A stretch of DNA of 52,747 nucleotides from Streptomyces scabichelini (GTDB lineage Bacteria; Actinomycetota; Actinomycetes; Streptomycetales; Streptomycetaceae), in assembly GCF_011045015.1 (NCBI RefSeq), contig NZ_JAAKZY010000056.1, positions 1 to 52,747 on the forward strand, given 5' to 3'. Below the pieces are notes generated by a model. It worked only from the letters and a program-made list of their open reading frames with translations, did not search any database and had not been told where the DNA came from. Positions within the stretch are counted from its first letter, which is position 1, and each line of letters opens with the position of its first letter. Made by a program: the position numbers and the translations under genes. Positions 17,250 through 25,947 of this stretch are shown in pieces.

Positions 17250-19235
17250 ATGAGTCGACCCCGCGTCGTGATCGTCGGTGCCGGCTTCGCCGGGTACCAG
17301 ACCGCGCGCACCCTGTCCCGGATCACCCGGGGCAAGGCCGACATCACCCTGCTGAACCCGACGGACTACTTCCTGTATCTGCCCCTGCTGCCCCAGGTCG
17401 CCGCCGGGGTGCTCGAACCGCGTCGTGTCACCGTCTCGCTGTCCGGCACCCTGCCGCGCGTACGGCTGGTGCTCGGCGAGGCCGACGGCATCGACCTCGA
17501 AGGGCACACCGTGCACTACACGGACCCCGAGGGAGACGGGGGCACTCTCGCGTACGACCGGCTCGTGCTGGCCGTCGGCAGCGTCAACAAGCTGCTGCCG
17601 GTGCCCGGTGTCGCCGAGCACGCGCACGGCTTCCGGGGGATGCCCGAGGCGTTGTACCTGCGCGATCACGTGACCCGGCAGGTCGAGCTCGCGGCCGCCT
17701 CCGACGATCCCAAGAGCTCCGCGTCGCGCTGCACGTTCGTGGTGGTCGGCGCCGGCTACACCGGGACCGAAGTCGCCGCGCAGGGACAGCTGTTCACCGA
17801 CGCGCTGGTCCGTAAGCAGCCCTTGCGCCAGGGCATACGGCCCCGCTGGATGCTGCTCGACATCGCCCCGCGTGTCCTGCCCGAGCTCGACGAACGCCTC
17901 TCGCGTACCGCCGACCGCGTGCTGCGGAGGCGTGGGGTCGAGGTCCGCACCGGGACCTCCGTGGAGGAGGCGACCTCGACCGGAGTCCGGCTCAGCGACG
18001 GGGAGTTCATCGACACCCGCACCCTTGTGTGGTGTGTCGGGGTTCGGCCCGATCCGCTGGTCGAGGGGCTCGGGCGGCCGCTGGAGCGCGGCCGGCTGCT
18101 CGTCGACCCGTACCTCCAGGTTCCGGGCCACCCCGAGGTGTTCGCGTGCGGCGACGCGGCCGCCGTGCCGGATCTGGAGAAGCCGGGCCAATACACGCCG
18201 ATGACCGCCCAGCACGCCTGGCGGCACGGCAAGGTCGCGGGCCGTAACGTCGCCGCGTCGCTCGGCTTCGGCGAGCGCCGCGAATACCGCCACCGTGACA
18301 TGGGCTTCACCGTCGACCTCGGTGGCGTGAAGGCCGCCGCCAACCCGCTCGGCGTTCCGCTGTCCGGCCCGCTGGCCGGGGCCGTCACCCGCGGCTACCA
18401 CCTGGCCGCGATGCCCGGCAACCGCATCCGGGTCGCCGCCGACTGGTTCCTGGACGCCGTACTCCCACGCCAGGCCGTCCAGTTGGGCCTGGTCCGCTCC
18501 TGGTCCGTACCACTGGACACGGCCTCACCGGAGCTGGCCCGGGTGGCGGGCGCACCGGAGAACCGCCCCGCTCCGGTCACGCGCGGGACGCCCGCCGCGA
18601 CATCCCTGGCCGACACCCACGCGGTCCCGGATCCCGGCAGGCCGGGGGCGACGGGCCCGAGGAAGTCGGCGGTGCCGGATCCCGGGCGGCCGGGGGCGCC
18701 GGGTGGCGACCAGCCCGGTTCTGCCGACGCGACGAACGCGACGGAACCGGGTCATGACGGCCCCGCCGCCGACGGTTCCCGTCCAGCCGTTTCCGACCCT
18801 GGCGGGCCCGCGACGTCCGACACCGACGAGCCAGCCTCCGGCAGCCCTGCGGCGTCCGGCCCGGTTGAGTCGTCGACCGCGTACAAGCCCATGGCGTCCG
18901 GTTCCGGCGGACCTGGCTCCGGTCGGCAAGCGGCATCCGGTTCCGACACGTCCGCCTCTGCCGAGCCGGGGGTGTCCGGCCCGGGCGGCCCCGGCTCCGG
19001 TCGGCCGATGGCATCTGGTCCCGAGGGGCTGGCGCCCGAGCGGGAGGTGTCGGGTCCGGGCGGCCCCGGCCGGCCAGCGGCATCCGGCTCCGACACGTCC
19101 GCCCCTGCCGCGCCGGAGGCGTCCCGCTCCGGCACGTCCGCCCCCGCCGCGCCGGAGGCGTCCGGTTCCGACAACCCCCGTCCCGCCCGGCCGGCAGGCC
19201 CCCGCTCCGACAGGCACCCGGAGGGAGACTCATGA
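17250..19235 (+). CDS. NAD(P)/FAD-dependent oxidoreductase (NDH-2-like) with long low-complexity tail
   Basis: Type-II NADH dehydrogenase-like flavoprotein. FAD motif VVIVGAGFAGYQ at 7-18, NAD motif VVVGAGYTGTE near 167, and the FAD-closing ACGDAAAVPD segment. The catalytic domain ends around residue 430, the usual family length; residues about 435-661 are a Pro/Ser/Gly/Ala/Asp tail built from degenerate repeats such as SGPGGPGSGRP and ASGSDTSAPAAPEAS. ATG 17250 follows ccggagg. The stop overlaps the transketolase start (ATGA). The tail is probably disordered; function unknown. Confidence 0.88.
   Translation: MSRPRVVIVGAGFAGYQTARTLSRITRGKADITLLNPTDYFLYLPLLPQVAAGVLEPRRVTVSLSGTLPRVRLVLGEADGIDLEGHTVHYTDPEGDGGTLAYDRLVLAVGSVNKLLPVPGVAEHAHGFRGMPEALYLRDHVTRQVELAAASDDPKSSASRCTFVVVGAGYTGTEVAAQGQLFTDALVRKQPLRQGIRPRWMLLDIAPRVLPELDERLSRTADRVLRRRGVEVRTGTSVEEATSTGVRLSDGEFIDTRTLVWCVGVRPDPLVEGLGRPLERGRLLVDPYLQVPGHPEVFACGDAAAVPDLEKPGQYTPMTAQHAWRHGKVAGRNVAASLGFGERREYRHRDMGFTVDLGGVKAAANPLGVPLSGPLAGAVTRGYHLAAMPGNRIRVAADWFLDAVLPRQAVQLGLVRSWSVPLDTASPELARVAGAPENRPAPVTRGTPAATSLADTHAVPDPGRPGATGPRKSAVPDPGRPGAPGGDQPGSADATNATEPGHDGPAADGSRPAVSDPGGPATSDTDEPASGSPAASGPVESSTAYKPMASGSGGPGSGRQAASGSDTSASAEPGVSGPGGPGSGRPMASGPEGLAPEREVSGPGGPGRPAASGSDTSAPAAPEASRSGTSAPAAPEASGSDNPRPARPAGPRSDRHPEGDS
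18880..19200 (+). repeat. Degenerate tandem repeats encoding the flavoprotein tail
   Basis: Units of about 30-60 bp are reused, for example gcatccggttccgacacgtc at about 18931, with close relatives at about 19080 and 19159, and ggcggccccggctccggtcgg. They encode Gly/Ser/Pro/Ala repeats and are in frame with the flavoprotein. Confidence 0.8.
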
Positions 19236-21079
19236 AGTCCCGTCAACTCGTTGAGCTCGGGCAGCAGTTGCGTGTCGACAGTGTGCGTGCGTCGGCTGCG
19301 GCGGGGTCCGGGCATCCGACTTCCTCGATGTCCGCCGCCGATCTGATCGCGGTGCTGCTTGCTCGGCATCTGCGTTACGACTTCGAGCGGCCCGCCCATC
19401 CCGGGAACGACCGGTTCATCCTCTCCAAGGGGCATGCCTCGCCTCTGCTGTACGCCGCGTACAAGGCGGCCGGGGCCATCAACGAGACCGAGTTGATGAC
19501 CTTCCGCAGGCTCGGGAGCCGGCTGGAGGGGCATCCGACGCCGCGGCGGCTGCCGTGGGTCGAGACGGCCACCGGCTCGCTCGGGCAGGGGCTGCCCGTC
19601 GGCGTCGGGATCGCCCTGTCGGGCAAGCGTCTTGACCGGGTCGGCTACCGGGTGTGGGTGCTGTGCGGTGACAGCGAACTGGCCGAGGGCTCCGTGTGGG
19701 AGGCGGCCGAGCACGCCGCGTACGAGCATCTCGACAACCTCACCGCGATCGTCGACGTCAACCGGCTCGGACAGCGCGGCCCGACCCGGCACGGCCACGA
19801 CCTCGACGCGTACGCACGCCGTTTCCAGGCCTTCGGCTGGCACACGATCGAGGTCGACGGACACGACGTGGACGCCGTCGACCGCGCGTACGGCGAGGCC
19901 ATCTCCACCGTCGGGCAGCCGACCGCGATCCTCGCCCGCACCCTCAAGGGCAAGGGCGTCCAGGACGTCCAGGACCGCGAGGGGCTGCACGGCAAGCCGC
20001 TCAAGGACGCCGACGAGGCGATCGAGGAACTCGGCGGTGTGCACGACGTCCGCGTCGAGGTCCAACCGCCGCCCGCCGCCCGGATGCTGCACGCCGTACG
20101 GACCGGGCATCTGGACCTGCCGCGCTACGAGACCGGCGACGAGGTCGCCACCCGCGACGCCTTCGGCCAGGCGCTCACCGCGCTCGGCACGGCACGCGGC
20201 GACATCGTGGCCCTCGACGGCGAGGTGAGCGACTCGACGCGCTCCGAGTTCTTCGCGAAGGAGCACCCCGACCGGTTCTTCGAGTGCTACATCGCCGAGC
20301 AGCAGCTCGTCGCCTCCGCCGTGGGCCTCGCGGCACGCGGCTGGGTGCCGTACGCCTCGACCTTCGCCGCGTTCCTCACCCGCGCCCACGATTTCATCCG
20401 CATGGCGTCGATCAGCGGCAGCGGCATCAACCTGATCGGTTCGCACGCGGGCGTCGCGATCGGCCAGGACGGGCCCTCGCAGATGGGCCTGGAGGACCTG
20501 GCGATGTTCCGCGCGGTGCACGGCTCGACCGTGCTGTACCCGTGTGACGCGAACCAGACGGCCAAGCTCGTCGCCGCGATGGCGGGCTGCGAGGGGATCC
20601 GCTACCTGCGGACCTCACGCGGTGCCTCGCCGGTGATCTACGGCCCCAACGAGGAGTTCCCCGTCGGCGGCAGCAAGGTGCTGCGCGTCTCCGCCCAGGA
20701 CCGGCTGACCGTGGTCGCCGCCGGAGCGACGGTGCACGAGGCCCTGGCCGCCGCGGACCGGCTCGCGGACGACGGCATCCCCGTCCAGGTCATCGACCTC
20801 TACTCCGTCAAGCCCGTCGACCGACTCACCCTGCGGGAGGCCGCCGAACACACCGGCTGTTTGATCAGCGTCGAGGACCACCGCGAGGAGGGCGGCCTCG
20901 GCGACGCGATCCTCGACGCCTTCCTCGACGGCCGTCCGATGCCCCGGCTGGTCCGCCTCGCCGTGCGCACCATGCCCGGTTCGGCATCGCCCGCCGAGCA
21001 GCTGCACGCCGCGGGCATCGACGCCGAGTCGATCGCGGCCGCCGCGAAGCTGCTGGTGGAACAGGCGGTCGTGCGATGA
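19232..21079 (+). CDS. tkt: Transketolase
   Basis: Thiamine-diphosphate transketolase of the pentose phosphate pathway, 615 residues. SGHPTSS with His28, TPP-binding GDSELAEG near 147 and the catalytic Glu in YIAEQQLVASA near 355, followed by FAAFLTRAHDFIRM, IGSHAGVAIGQDGPSQM and the C-terminal domain. It is a single chain covering both halves that are split in some bacteria. Coupled to the flavoprotein by a 4-nt overlap, so both are probably made together; a metabolic link is unproven. Confidence 0.93.
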   Translation: MKSRQLVELGQQLRVDSVRASAAAGSGHPTSSMSAADLIAVLLARHLRYDFERPAHPGNDRFILSKGHASPLLYAAYKAAGAINETELMTFRRLGSRLEGHPTPRRLPWVETATGSLGQGLPVGVGIALSGKRLDRVGYRVWVLCGDSELAEGSVWEAAEHAAYEHLDNLTAIVDVNRLGQRGPTRHGHDLDAYARRFQAFGWHTIEVDGHDVDAVDRAYGEAISTVGQPTAILARTLKGKGVQDVQDREGLHGKPLKDADEAIEELGGVHDVRVEVQPPPAARMLHAVRTGHLDLPRYETGDEVATRDAFGQALTALGTARGDIVALDGEVSDSTRSEFFAKEHPDRFFECYIAEQQLVASAVGLAARGWVPYASTFAAFLTRAHDFIRMASISGSGINLIGSHAGVAIGQDGPSQMGLEDLAMFRAVHGSTVLYPCDANQTAKLVAAMAGCEGIRYLRTSRGASPVIYGPNEEFPVGGSKVLRVSAQDRLTVVAAGATVHEALAAADRLADDGIPVQVIDLYSVKPVDRLTLREAAEHTGCLISVEDHREEGGLGDAILDAFLDGRPMPRLVRLAVRTMPGSASPAEQLHAAGIDAESIAAAAKLLVEQAVVR

Positions 21080-21135
21080 GAGCCAGCGATATCCGGACGA
21101 CCGGTATGAGGGCCAGCGGTATGAGGGCCACCGGT
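21075..21135 (+). repeat. Stop-codon repeats after transketolase
   Basis: GATGAGAGCCAGCGAT (containing the TGA stop) at 21075-21090 is followed by GTATGAGGGCCAGCGGT at 21104-21120 and GTATGAGGGCCACCGGT at 21119-21135. Every copy keeps ATGAG. Confidence 0.85.
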
Positions 21136-21158
21136 CCACGCGTGCGGAGGGAATGACC

Positions 21159-22079
21159 ATGAGCGGCACGACGACCGTACGGGCCGGCCGGCGCACCGTG
21201 GAGGTGCATCGCCCCGACAAGGTGCTGTTCCCCGGCGACGGGCGGACCAAGGAGTTCACCAAGGAGGACCTCGTCGCCTACTACCGGGAGATCGCGCCCT
21301 TCATGCTGCCGCATCTGCGCGGGCGCCCGCTGATGATGGAGCGGCACCCGGACGGGCTCGACGGACCCCGGTTCATGCAGAAGAACCTCCAGAAACACGA
21401 CCCGGACTGGATCAACCGCATCGAGGTGCCCAAGGAGGGCGGCACCGTCTGCCACCCCGTGTGCGACGACGCCGCGACCCTCCTCTACCTCGCCGACCAG
21501 GCCTGTCTGACCCTGCACCGGTGGCTGGCCAGGGTCGACGGGATCGACCGGCCCGACCTGATGGTCTTCGACCTCGACCCCGCCGGCGACGACTTCGACT
21601 CCGTGCGCCGTGCCGCCCGGCAGCTCGGTGAACTCCTCGACCGGATCGAGCTGCCGTCCGCGCTCATGACCACCGGCTCACGCGGCATGCACGTCATCGT
21701 GCCGCTCAACGCCCACCACGACTTCGACGAGGCGCGCGAGTTCGCCAGGGACGTCGCCGAGACGCTGGCGGGCGCGCACCCCGACGACCTCACCACGGCC
21801 GCCCGCAAGAAGGACCGCGGAGACCGCCTCTACCTGGACGTACAGCGCAACGCCTACGCACAGACTGCCGTCGTCCCCTTCACCGTCCGTGCCAGGCCCG
21901 GCGCCCCGGTGGCCACGCCGATCAGCTGGGACCAGCTGGACGATCCGGACCTGCGCCCGGGCCGCTGGACCATCGACGACGCCGTCGACCAGGCCCGTAC
22001 CGACCCCTGGTCCGCGCTGCCGCGCCGCGGACGGGCGCTGGGCCCGGCGCGGCGCAAGCTCGACACCCTGCGCGGCTGA
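21159..22079 (+). CDS. LigD-type polymerase domain protein (non-homologous end-joining primase-polymerase)
   Basis: Stand-alone archaeo-eukaryotic-primase-type polymerase as in the PolDom of LigD, 306 residues. Begins with the family's VRAGRRTVEVHRPDKVLFPGDG; catalytic Asp138-Leu-Asp140 in FDLDPAGDDFD; TTGSRGMHVIVPL and RLYLDVQRNAYAQTAV are strongly conserved segments. No ligase or nuclease domain and no Ku gene are in the window. ATG 21159 is preferred over ATG 21153 because gcggaggg is then about 7 nt upstream. GGCTGAG at the stop is repeated 12 nt later. Confidence 0.9.
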   Translation: MSGTTTVRAGRRTVEVHRPDKVLFPGDGRTKEFTKEDLVAYYREIAPFMLPHLRGRPLMMERHPDGLDGPRFMQKNLQKHDPDWINRIEVPKEGGTVCHPVCDDAATLLYLADQACLTLHRWLARVDGIDRPDLMVFDLDPAGDDFDSVRRAARQLGELLDRIELPSALMTTGSRGMHVIVPLNAHHDFDEAREFARDVAETLAGAHPDDLTTAARKKDRGDRLYLDVQRNAYAQTAVVPFTVRARPGAPVATPISWDQLDDPDLRPGRWTIDDAVDQARTDPWSALPRRGRALGPARRKLDTLRG

Positions 22080-22135
22080 GTGCCTGGCTGAGGTTTGGCG
22101 GGCGGCCTCGGGGCCACCCGGACGGAGAGGTGGCC

Positions 22136-22534
22136 ATGTCGAACACATCCAACCCATCCAATACATCCAACACATCCGGCACATCAAGTGCAAAGGGTTC
22201 ATCAGAAGCCTCAGAACCCTCAGAATCCTCCAAAGGCAAGCAGAAGAGTCAGGCGGACGAGGTGCCGGGCCCCATGGAGGTACTGCGCCACGCGCGCGCC
22301 CAGCTCGCCGAGCTCACCGGCATGGCGGCCGAGTCCGTGTCGTCCTTCGAACGCACTGAGGACGGCTGGACGCTGGAAATAGAAGTCATGGAACTCGCAA
22401 GGGTTCCCGACACGATGAGCCTGCTCGCGAGCTACGAGGTGACCCTCGACCCACAGGGCGAGCTCACCGGGTACCGGCGCGTTCGCCGTTACGAACGCGG
22501 GAGGGCCGACCCACATAGGCCCGGCGGCCGGTAG
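22136..22534 (+). CDS. gvpO: Gas vesicle protein GvpO
   Basis: 132 residues; the conserved GvpO domain spans about residues 45-125 (PMEVLRHARAQLAELTG, then SFERTEDGWTLEIEVMELARVPDT and SYEVTLDPQGELTGYRR). The first 40 residues are a Ser/Thr/Asn-rich tail made of NTSN/PSNTS-like repeats, encoded by repeated acatccaac units. This stretch is clearly less GC-rich than the neighbouring genes. ATG 22136 follows cggagaggtggcc. First gene of the gvp cluster; in other systems GvpO is an accessory or expression-related factor. Confidence 0.9.
   Translation: MSNTSNPSNTSNTSGTSSAKGSSEASEPSESSKGKQKSQADEVPGPMEVLRHARAQLAELTGMAAESVSSFERTEDGWTLEIEVMELARVPDTMSLLASYEVTLDPQGELTGYRRVRRYERGRADPHRPGGR
22138..22188 (+). 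repeat. Short tandem repeats acatccaa in the 5' end of gvpO
   Basis: Five to six imperfect 9-bp units (acatccaac, ccatccaat, acatccaac, acatccggc, acatcaag) encode the Asn/Thr/Ser N-terminus. Composition is near 50% GC, unusual for the window. Confidence 0.85.
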
Positions 22535-22583
22535 GCCGCCCACCCGCTTACCCACCCCCAACCAACGAGGAGGACCGGTCGGT

Positions 22584-23030
22584 ATGACCGTCGTCCCAGC
22601 ACAGCAGACCGGCGGCGGAGGCGGCACCAGCGGTCTCTACGACGTTCTGGAACTCGTCCTCGACAGGGGGCTCGTTATTGACGCGTTTGTGCGGGTCTCT
22701 CTGGTCGGCATCGAGATCCTGAAGATCGACGTCCGTGTCGTCGTCGCCAGTGTCGACACCTATCTGCGCTTCGCGGAGGCGTGCAACCGGCTCGACCTGG
22801 AGGCCGGGCCGCGCAAGAGCCCCGGCCTGCCCGACATGGTCGGTGAGATCACCGAGTCCGGCGCGCGCGGCAAGTCCAAGGGAGCGCTGTCCGGCGCCGC
22901 CGAGACCGTCTCGGACGCCTTCAAGCAGGCTCGGGGCGAGAAGCAGGCCGAGTCCAGGCAGGGCGAGGCCGAGTCCAGGCCCCGCGCTCGTAAGGCCACC
23001 TCCGCGCGCAAGAAGGAGGAGCAGGAGTGA
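22584..23030 (+). CDS. gvpA: Gas vesicle structural protein GvpA (C-terminally extended)
   Basis: Main shell protein family. Residues about 15-80 carry the GvpA fold: GLYDVLELVLDRGLVIDAFVRVSLVGIEILKIDVRVVVASVDTYLRF. Total length is 148, about twice a classical GvpA, because of a charged, Lys/Arg/Glu-rich C-terminal tail (ARGEKQAESRQGEAESRPRA). A gap of 49 nt from gvpO holds a strong ribosome site (acgaggagg). The stop overlaps gvpF by 4 nt. Confidence 0.92.
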   Translation: MTVVPAQQTGGGGGTSGLYDVLELVLDRGLVIDAFVRVSLVGIEILKIDVRVVVASVDTYLRFAEACNRLDLEAGPRKSPGLPDMVGEITESGARGKSKGALSGAAETVSDAFKQARGEKQAESRQGEAESRPRARKATSARKKEEQE

Positions 23031-23797
23031 GCACGTACGTCTACGGCATCACCGCCGGCTCGCATCCTTCGCTTCCCGACGGCATGGACGGCGTCGGCGA
23101 CCCGGTGTGCCCGGTGCGCATCGTCAAGGAGAGCGGTCTCGCCGCGATCGTCAGCGACGCCCCCGAAGGCCTGCGGCCCAAGCGCAGGGACGTGCTGGCC
23201 CACCAGAACGTCCTGGCCGAGGCGGGCGCGGGCGGCCCCGTGCTGCCCATGCGATTCGGCAGCGTCGCGGCGGACGACGCGACGGTCGCCGGAGTGCTCG
23301 CCGAGCGCGCCGAGCACTACAAGGAGCGTCTCGACGCGCTGGCCGGCAGGGTCGAGTACAACGTCAAGGCGAGCCATGACGAAGAGGCCGTACTGCACCG
23401 CGTGATGGGCGAGAACCCGGAGGTCCGTGCGCTCACCGAGGCCAACCGGCAGGCGGGCGGCGGCACTTACGAGCAGCGGCTGCGGCTCGGCGAGATGGTG
23501 GTGGCCGCTGTGAAGTCCCGCGAGGCGGAGGACGCCGCCGAGCTCCAGCATGCCCTGGAGTCGGCTGCCGACGCCGTGAGCGCGGGCCCGGAGTCGACGG
23601 GATGGCTGGCCAACCTGTCGTTCCTGGTGGCCCGCGAATCCGCGGAGATGTTCCTCGCCGCCGTCGAGCAGCTCCGCAAGAGCCACCCGCACCTCGAGGT
23701 ACGGGTCAACGGACCGTTGCCGCCGTACAGCTTCGTCGACCCCGGCCCCTCCCAGCCGGCGGACACCACGGCCGGTGCGGACACCGGAGCGGAATGA
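23027..23797 (+). CDS. gvpF: Gas vesicle protein GvpF (GvpF/GvpL family)
   Basis: 256-residue accessory protein needed for shell nucleation or chaperoning in other gas-vesicle systems. Family marks: start STYVYGITAG, HQNVLAEA, VLPMRFGSVA, the central VEYNVKASHDEEAVL and the C-terminal VRVNGPLPPYSFV. GTG 23027 overlaps the gvpA stop (GTGA). A paralogue, gvpL, is at 26309. Confidence 0.92.
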   Translation: MSTYVYGITAGSHPSLPDGMDGVGDPVCPVRIVKESGLAAIVSDAPEGLRPKRRDVLAHQNVLAEAGAGGPVLPMRFGSVAADDATVAGVLAERAEHYKERLDALAGRVEYNVKASHDEEAVLHRVMGENPEVRALTEANRQAGGGTYEQRLRLGEMVVAAVKSREAEDAAELQHALESAADAVSAGPESTGWLANLSFLVARESAEMFLAAVEQLRKSHPHLEVRVNGPLPPYSFVDPGPSQPADTTAGADTGAE

Positions 23798-23813
23798 ATT
23801 CAGGAGTGAGTCC

Positions 23814-24077
23814 ATGGGACTGATCGGAGAAGTGCTGCTGCTGCCGTTCGCCCCGGTGCGCGGCAGCGCATGGGCCATCAGACAGGTGCTGAACGAAGCG
23901 AAACGGATCTACTACGACCCGGCCACGGTCCGGGACGAACTCGCCCGGCTCGAGGAGCGGCTCGAGTCGGGCGAGATCGATGAGGAGGAGTTCGACCAAC
24001 TCGAGGACGACCTCATCGACCGGCTGGAGATCGGCATGCGCGGCAATGCGGGAACGGGCGACTGGACGACAAGATGA
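23814..24077 (+). CDS. gvpG: Gas vesicle protein GvpG
   Basis: 87 residues, matching the small GvpG family: MGLIGEVLLLPFAPVRG at the start, then a helical region with IYYDPATVRDELARLEERLESGEIDEEEFDQLEDDLIDRL. Minor assembly protein. ATG 23814 follows caggagtgag. 16 nt after gvpF and overlapping gvpY by 4 nt. Confidence 0.92.
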   Translation: MGLIGEVLLLPFAPVRGSAWAIRQVLNEAKRIYYDPATVRDELARLEERLESGEIDEEEFDQLEDDLIDRLEIGMRGNAGTGDWTTR

Positions 24078-24823
24078 ACCGAGTGGGACTGGGCCTCGCG
24101 GTAGGGGCCGGATACGTCCTCGGACGTACGAAGAAGATGAAGCTGGCGTTCGCCGTCGGCACCCTGGCGGCCGGCCGGCGGATGCAGCTGAGCCCGCGGG
24201 CGCTCGCGGATCTGGTGAATCAGCAGCTGCAGAACAACCCGCAGTTCAAGGAGGTCGGCGACCAGCTGCGCGAGGACCTGCGCGGAGTCGGCAAGGCGGC
24301 GTCCGGCGCGCTGGTCGAGCGGCGCATCGAGGCCCTGGCGGACCGGCTGCACGGCCGGACCGACCAGGTCCGCGGCCGGATCGAGGGCGTGGCCCCGGAC
24401 CTGCCGGGGGCCGAGGACGAGGAGGAGTCCGAGGCATCCGACGAAGAGGAACCTGAAGAACCGGACGAAGCAGAACCGGACGAGGCAGAACCGGACGAGG
24501 CAGAGGACGAGTCCGAAGAGCCGGCGGGAGATGAGCGCGAGCAGGCACCGCCCCGGAAACCCGAGAAGGCAGCCGCCAGGAAAGCCCCTGCCAAGAAAGC
24601 CGGCGCCAAGAAGGCGGCGAAGAAGGCACCGGCCAAGAAGTCCGCCGGGTCCGCCGCGAAGGCGCCGGGGACGAAGGCCACCGCCAAGAAGGCGGCGAGC
24701 AAGACGACGGCGGCGAAGAAGACCGCCAAGAAGGCCCCCGGGAAGAAGGCGGCCGCCTCGAAGGACACGGCGCGCGGTGTCACGCGGGCCGCCCGGCCGC
24801 CGAGGGGAGGTCCAGAACGATGA
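24074..24823 (+). CDS. gvpY: Gas vesicle cluster protein GvpY (acidic block and histone H1-like Lys/Ala tail)
   Basis: 249 residues with three parts: an N-terminal region with a weakly hydrophobic stretch (VGLGLAVGAGYVLGRT), a central helical part to about residue 115, an acidic block of EPDEA repeats, and a strongly basic AKKA/KKAP tail like histone H1. The name rests on position in the streptomycete order O-A-F-G-Y-Z-J-L-S-K. Function unknown; the tail could bind nucleic acid or acidic partners such as the GvpZ tail (inference). Confidence 0.8.
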   Translation: MNRVGLGLAVGAGYVLGRTKKMKLAFAVGTLAAGRRMQLSPRALADLVNQQLQNNPQFKEVGDQLREDLRGVGKAASGALVERRIEALADRLHGRTDQVRGRIEGVAPDLPGAEDEEESEASDEEEPEEPDEAEPDEAEPDEAEDESEEPAGDEREQAPPRKPEKAAARKAPAKKAGAKKAAKKAPAKKSAGSAAKAPGTKATAKKAASKTTAAKKTAKKAPGKKAAASKDTARGVTRAARPPRGGPER

Positions 24824-25947
24824 CTGACACCGTCAGGACGGCGACGGGCCGCGTCGGGAACGGCGTCGGAACGGCGACCGAACAGGCACAGGCGAAGGCC
24901 GGCGGCCTCGGAGGTGTCGCCCAGAGCGAGGCCGCCGAGCACCTCAAGGCGGAGCTCCAGGAGTACCTCGCGGTCCAGGTACAGCGCCTGCTGATCGGCT
25001 TCGGCCGCAAACTCGGCGAGACGACCGGCAAGCTCAACGACATCGCCGAGGGCAACAGCCCCGGCTTCGCGCGCCTCGCCCTGGACGGCGGCCGCAAACT
25101 CGCCGAGGGCAAGGGGCCGTTGCGCACCGCCGTCGAAGTCGGGACCTCACGAGCCAAGGAGAACGTGCTCGGCGCGGTCAAGAACCTGGGCGGCGGCAAG
25201 GGCAAGGGCAAGGGCAAGAGCAAGGGCCGCGCGGGGCAGAAGCCCACCGTCATCATGGAGTACATCGACATCGGGGTGTCGCTGCGCACCGCGTACGACC
25301 AGTGGACCCAGTACCAGGAGTTCAGCACCTTCACCAAGGGCGTGCAGAGCGCGAACCGCGCCGACGACACGACCTCCGAATGGCAGGCCAAGGTCCTCTG
25401 GTCCAACCGCAGTTGGAAGGCCCACACCACCGAACAGCGGCCCGACGACCGGATCTCCTGGACGTCGGAGGGCGCGAAGGGCACCACGAAGGGTGTCGTC
25501 TCCTTCCACCCCCTCGGCGAGAACCTCACCCGGGTCCTGCTGGTCATGGAGTACTACCCCACGGGCCTGTTCGAGCGCACGGGCAACATCTGGCGCGCCC
25601 AGGGCCGCAGGGCACGACTCGACCTCAAGCACTTCGCGCGCTACATCACTTTGCGCGGTGAGGCCACCGACGGCTGGCGCGGCGAGATCAGCGACGGCGA
25701 GGTGGTCCGCAGCCACGAGGACGCGCTCGCCGAGGAGGACGAGGCGCCCGAGGAAGCAGAGGAGGAAGAGGGCGCATACGAGGAGGAGGGCCCGAACGGC
25801 GAAGAGGAAGAGGAGGCGGAAGAAGAGCCTGAGGCCGAGTACGAGGACGAAGAGGTGCCTGAGGGCGAGGAGGAAGAAGAGGAACCTGAGGGCGAGTACG
25901 AGGAGGAGGACGAGTACGAGACCGCCGAGGGCGGGAGCCGACGATGA
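24820..25947 (+). CDS. gvpZ: Gas vesicle cluster protein GvpZ (SRPBCC domain with acidic tail)
   Basis: 375 residues. The N-terminal part (1-130) is Gly/Lys-rich and ends in a GKGKGKSKGR run; a START-like SRPBCC domain follows at about 140-285 (MEYIDIGVSLRTAYDQWTQY, then VSFHPLGENLTRVLLVMEY and GLFERTGNIWRAQGRRARLD). The last 85 residues are nearly all Glu, with Asp, Gly and Tyr. SRPBCC folds bind hydrophobic ligands. Overlaps both neighbours by 4 nt. Assigned by domain and cluster position. Confidence 0.82.
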   Translation: MTDTVRTATGRVGNGVGTATEQAQAKAGGLGGVAQSEAAEHLKAELQEYLAVQVQRLLIGFGRKLGETTGKLNDIAEGNSPGFARLALDGGRKLAEGKGPLRTAVEVGTSRAKENVLGAVKNLGGGKGKGKGKSKGRAGQKPTVIMEYIDIGVSLRTAYDQWTQYQEFSTFTKGVQSANRADDTTSEWQAKVLWSNRSWKAHTTEQRPDDRISWTSEGAKGTTKGVVSFHPLGENLTRVLLVMEYYPTGLFERTGNIWRAQGRRARLDLKHFARYITLRGEATDGWRGEISDGEVVRSHEDALAEEDEAPEEAEEEEGAYEEEGPNGEEEEEAEEEPEAEYEDEEVPEGEEEEEEPEGEYEEEDEYETAEGGSRR

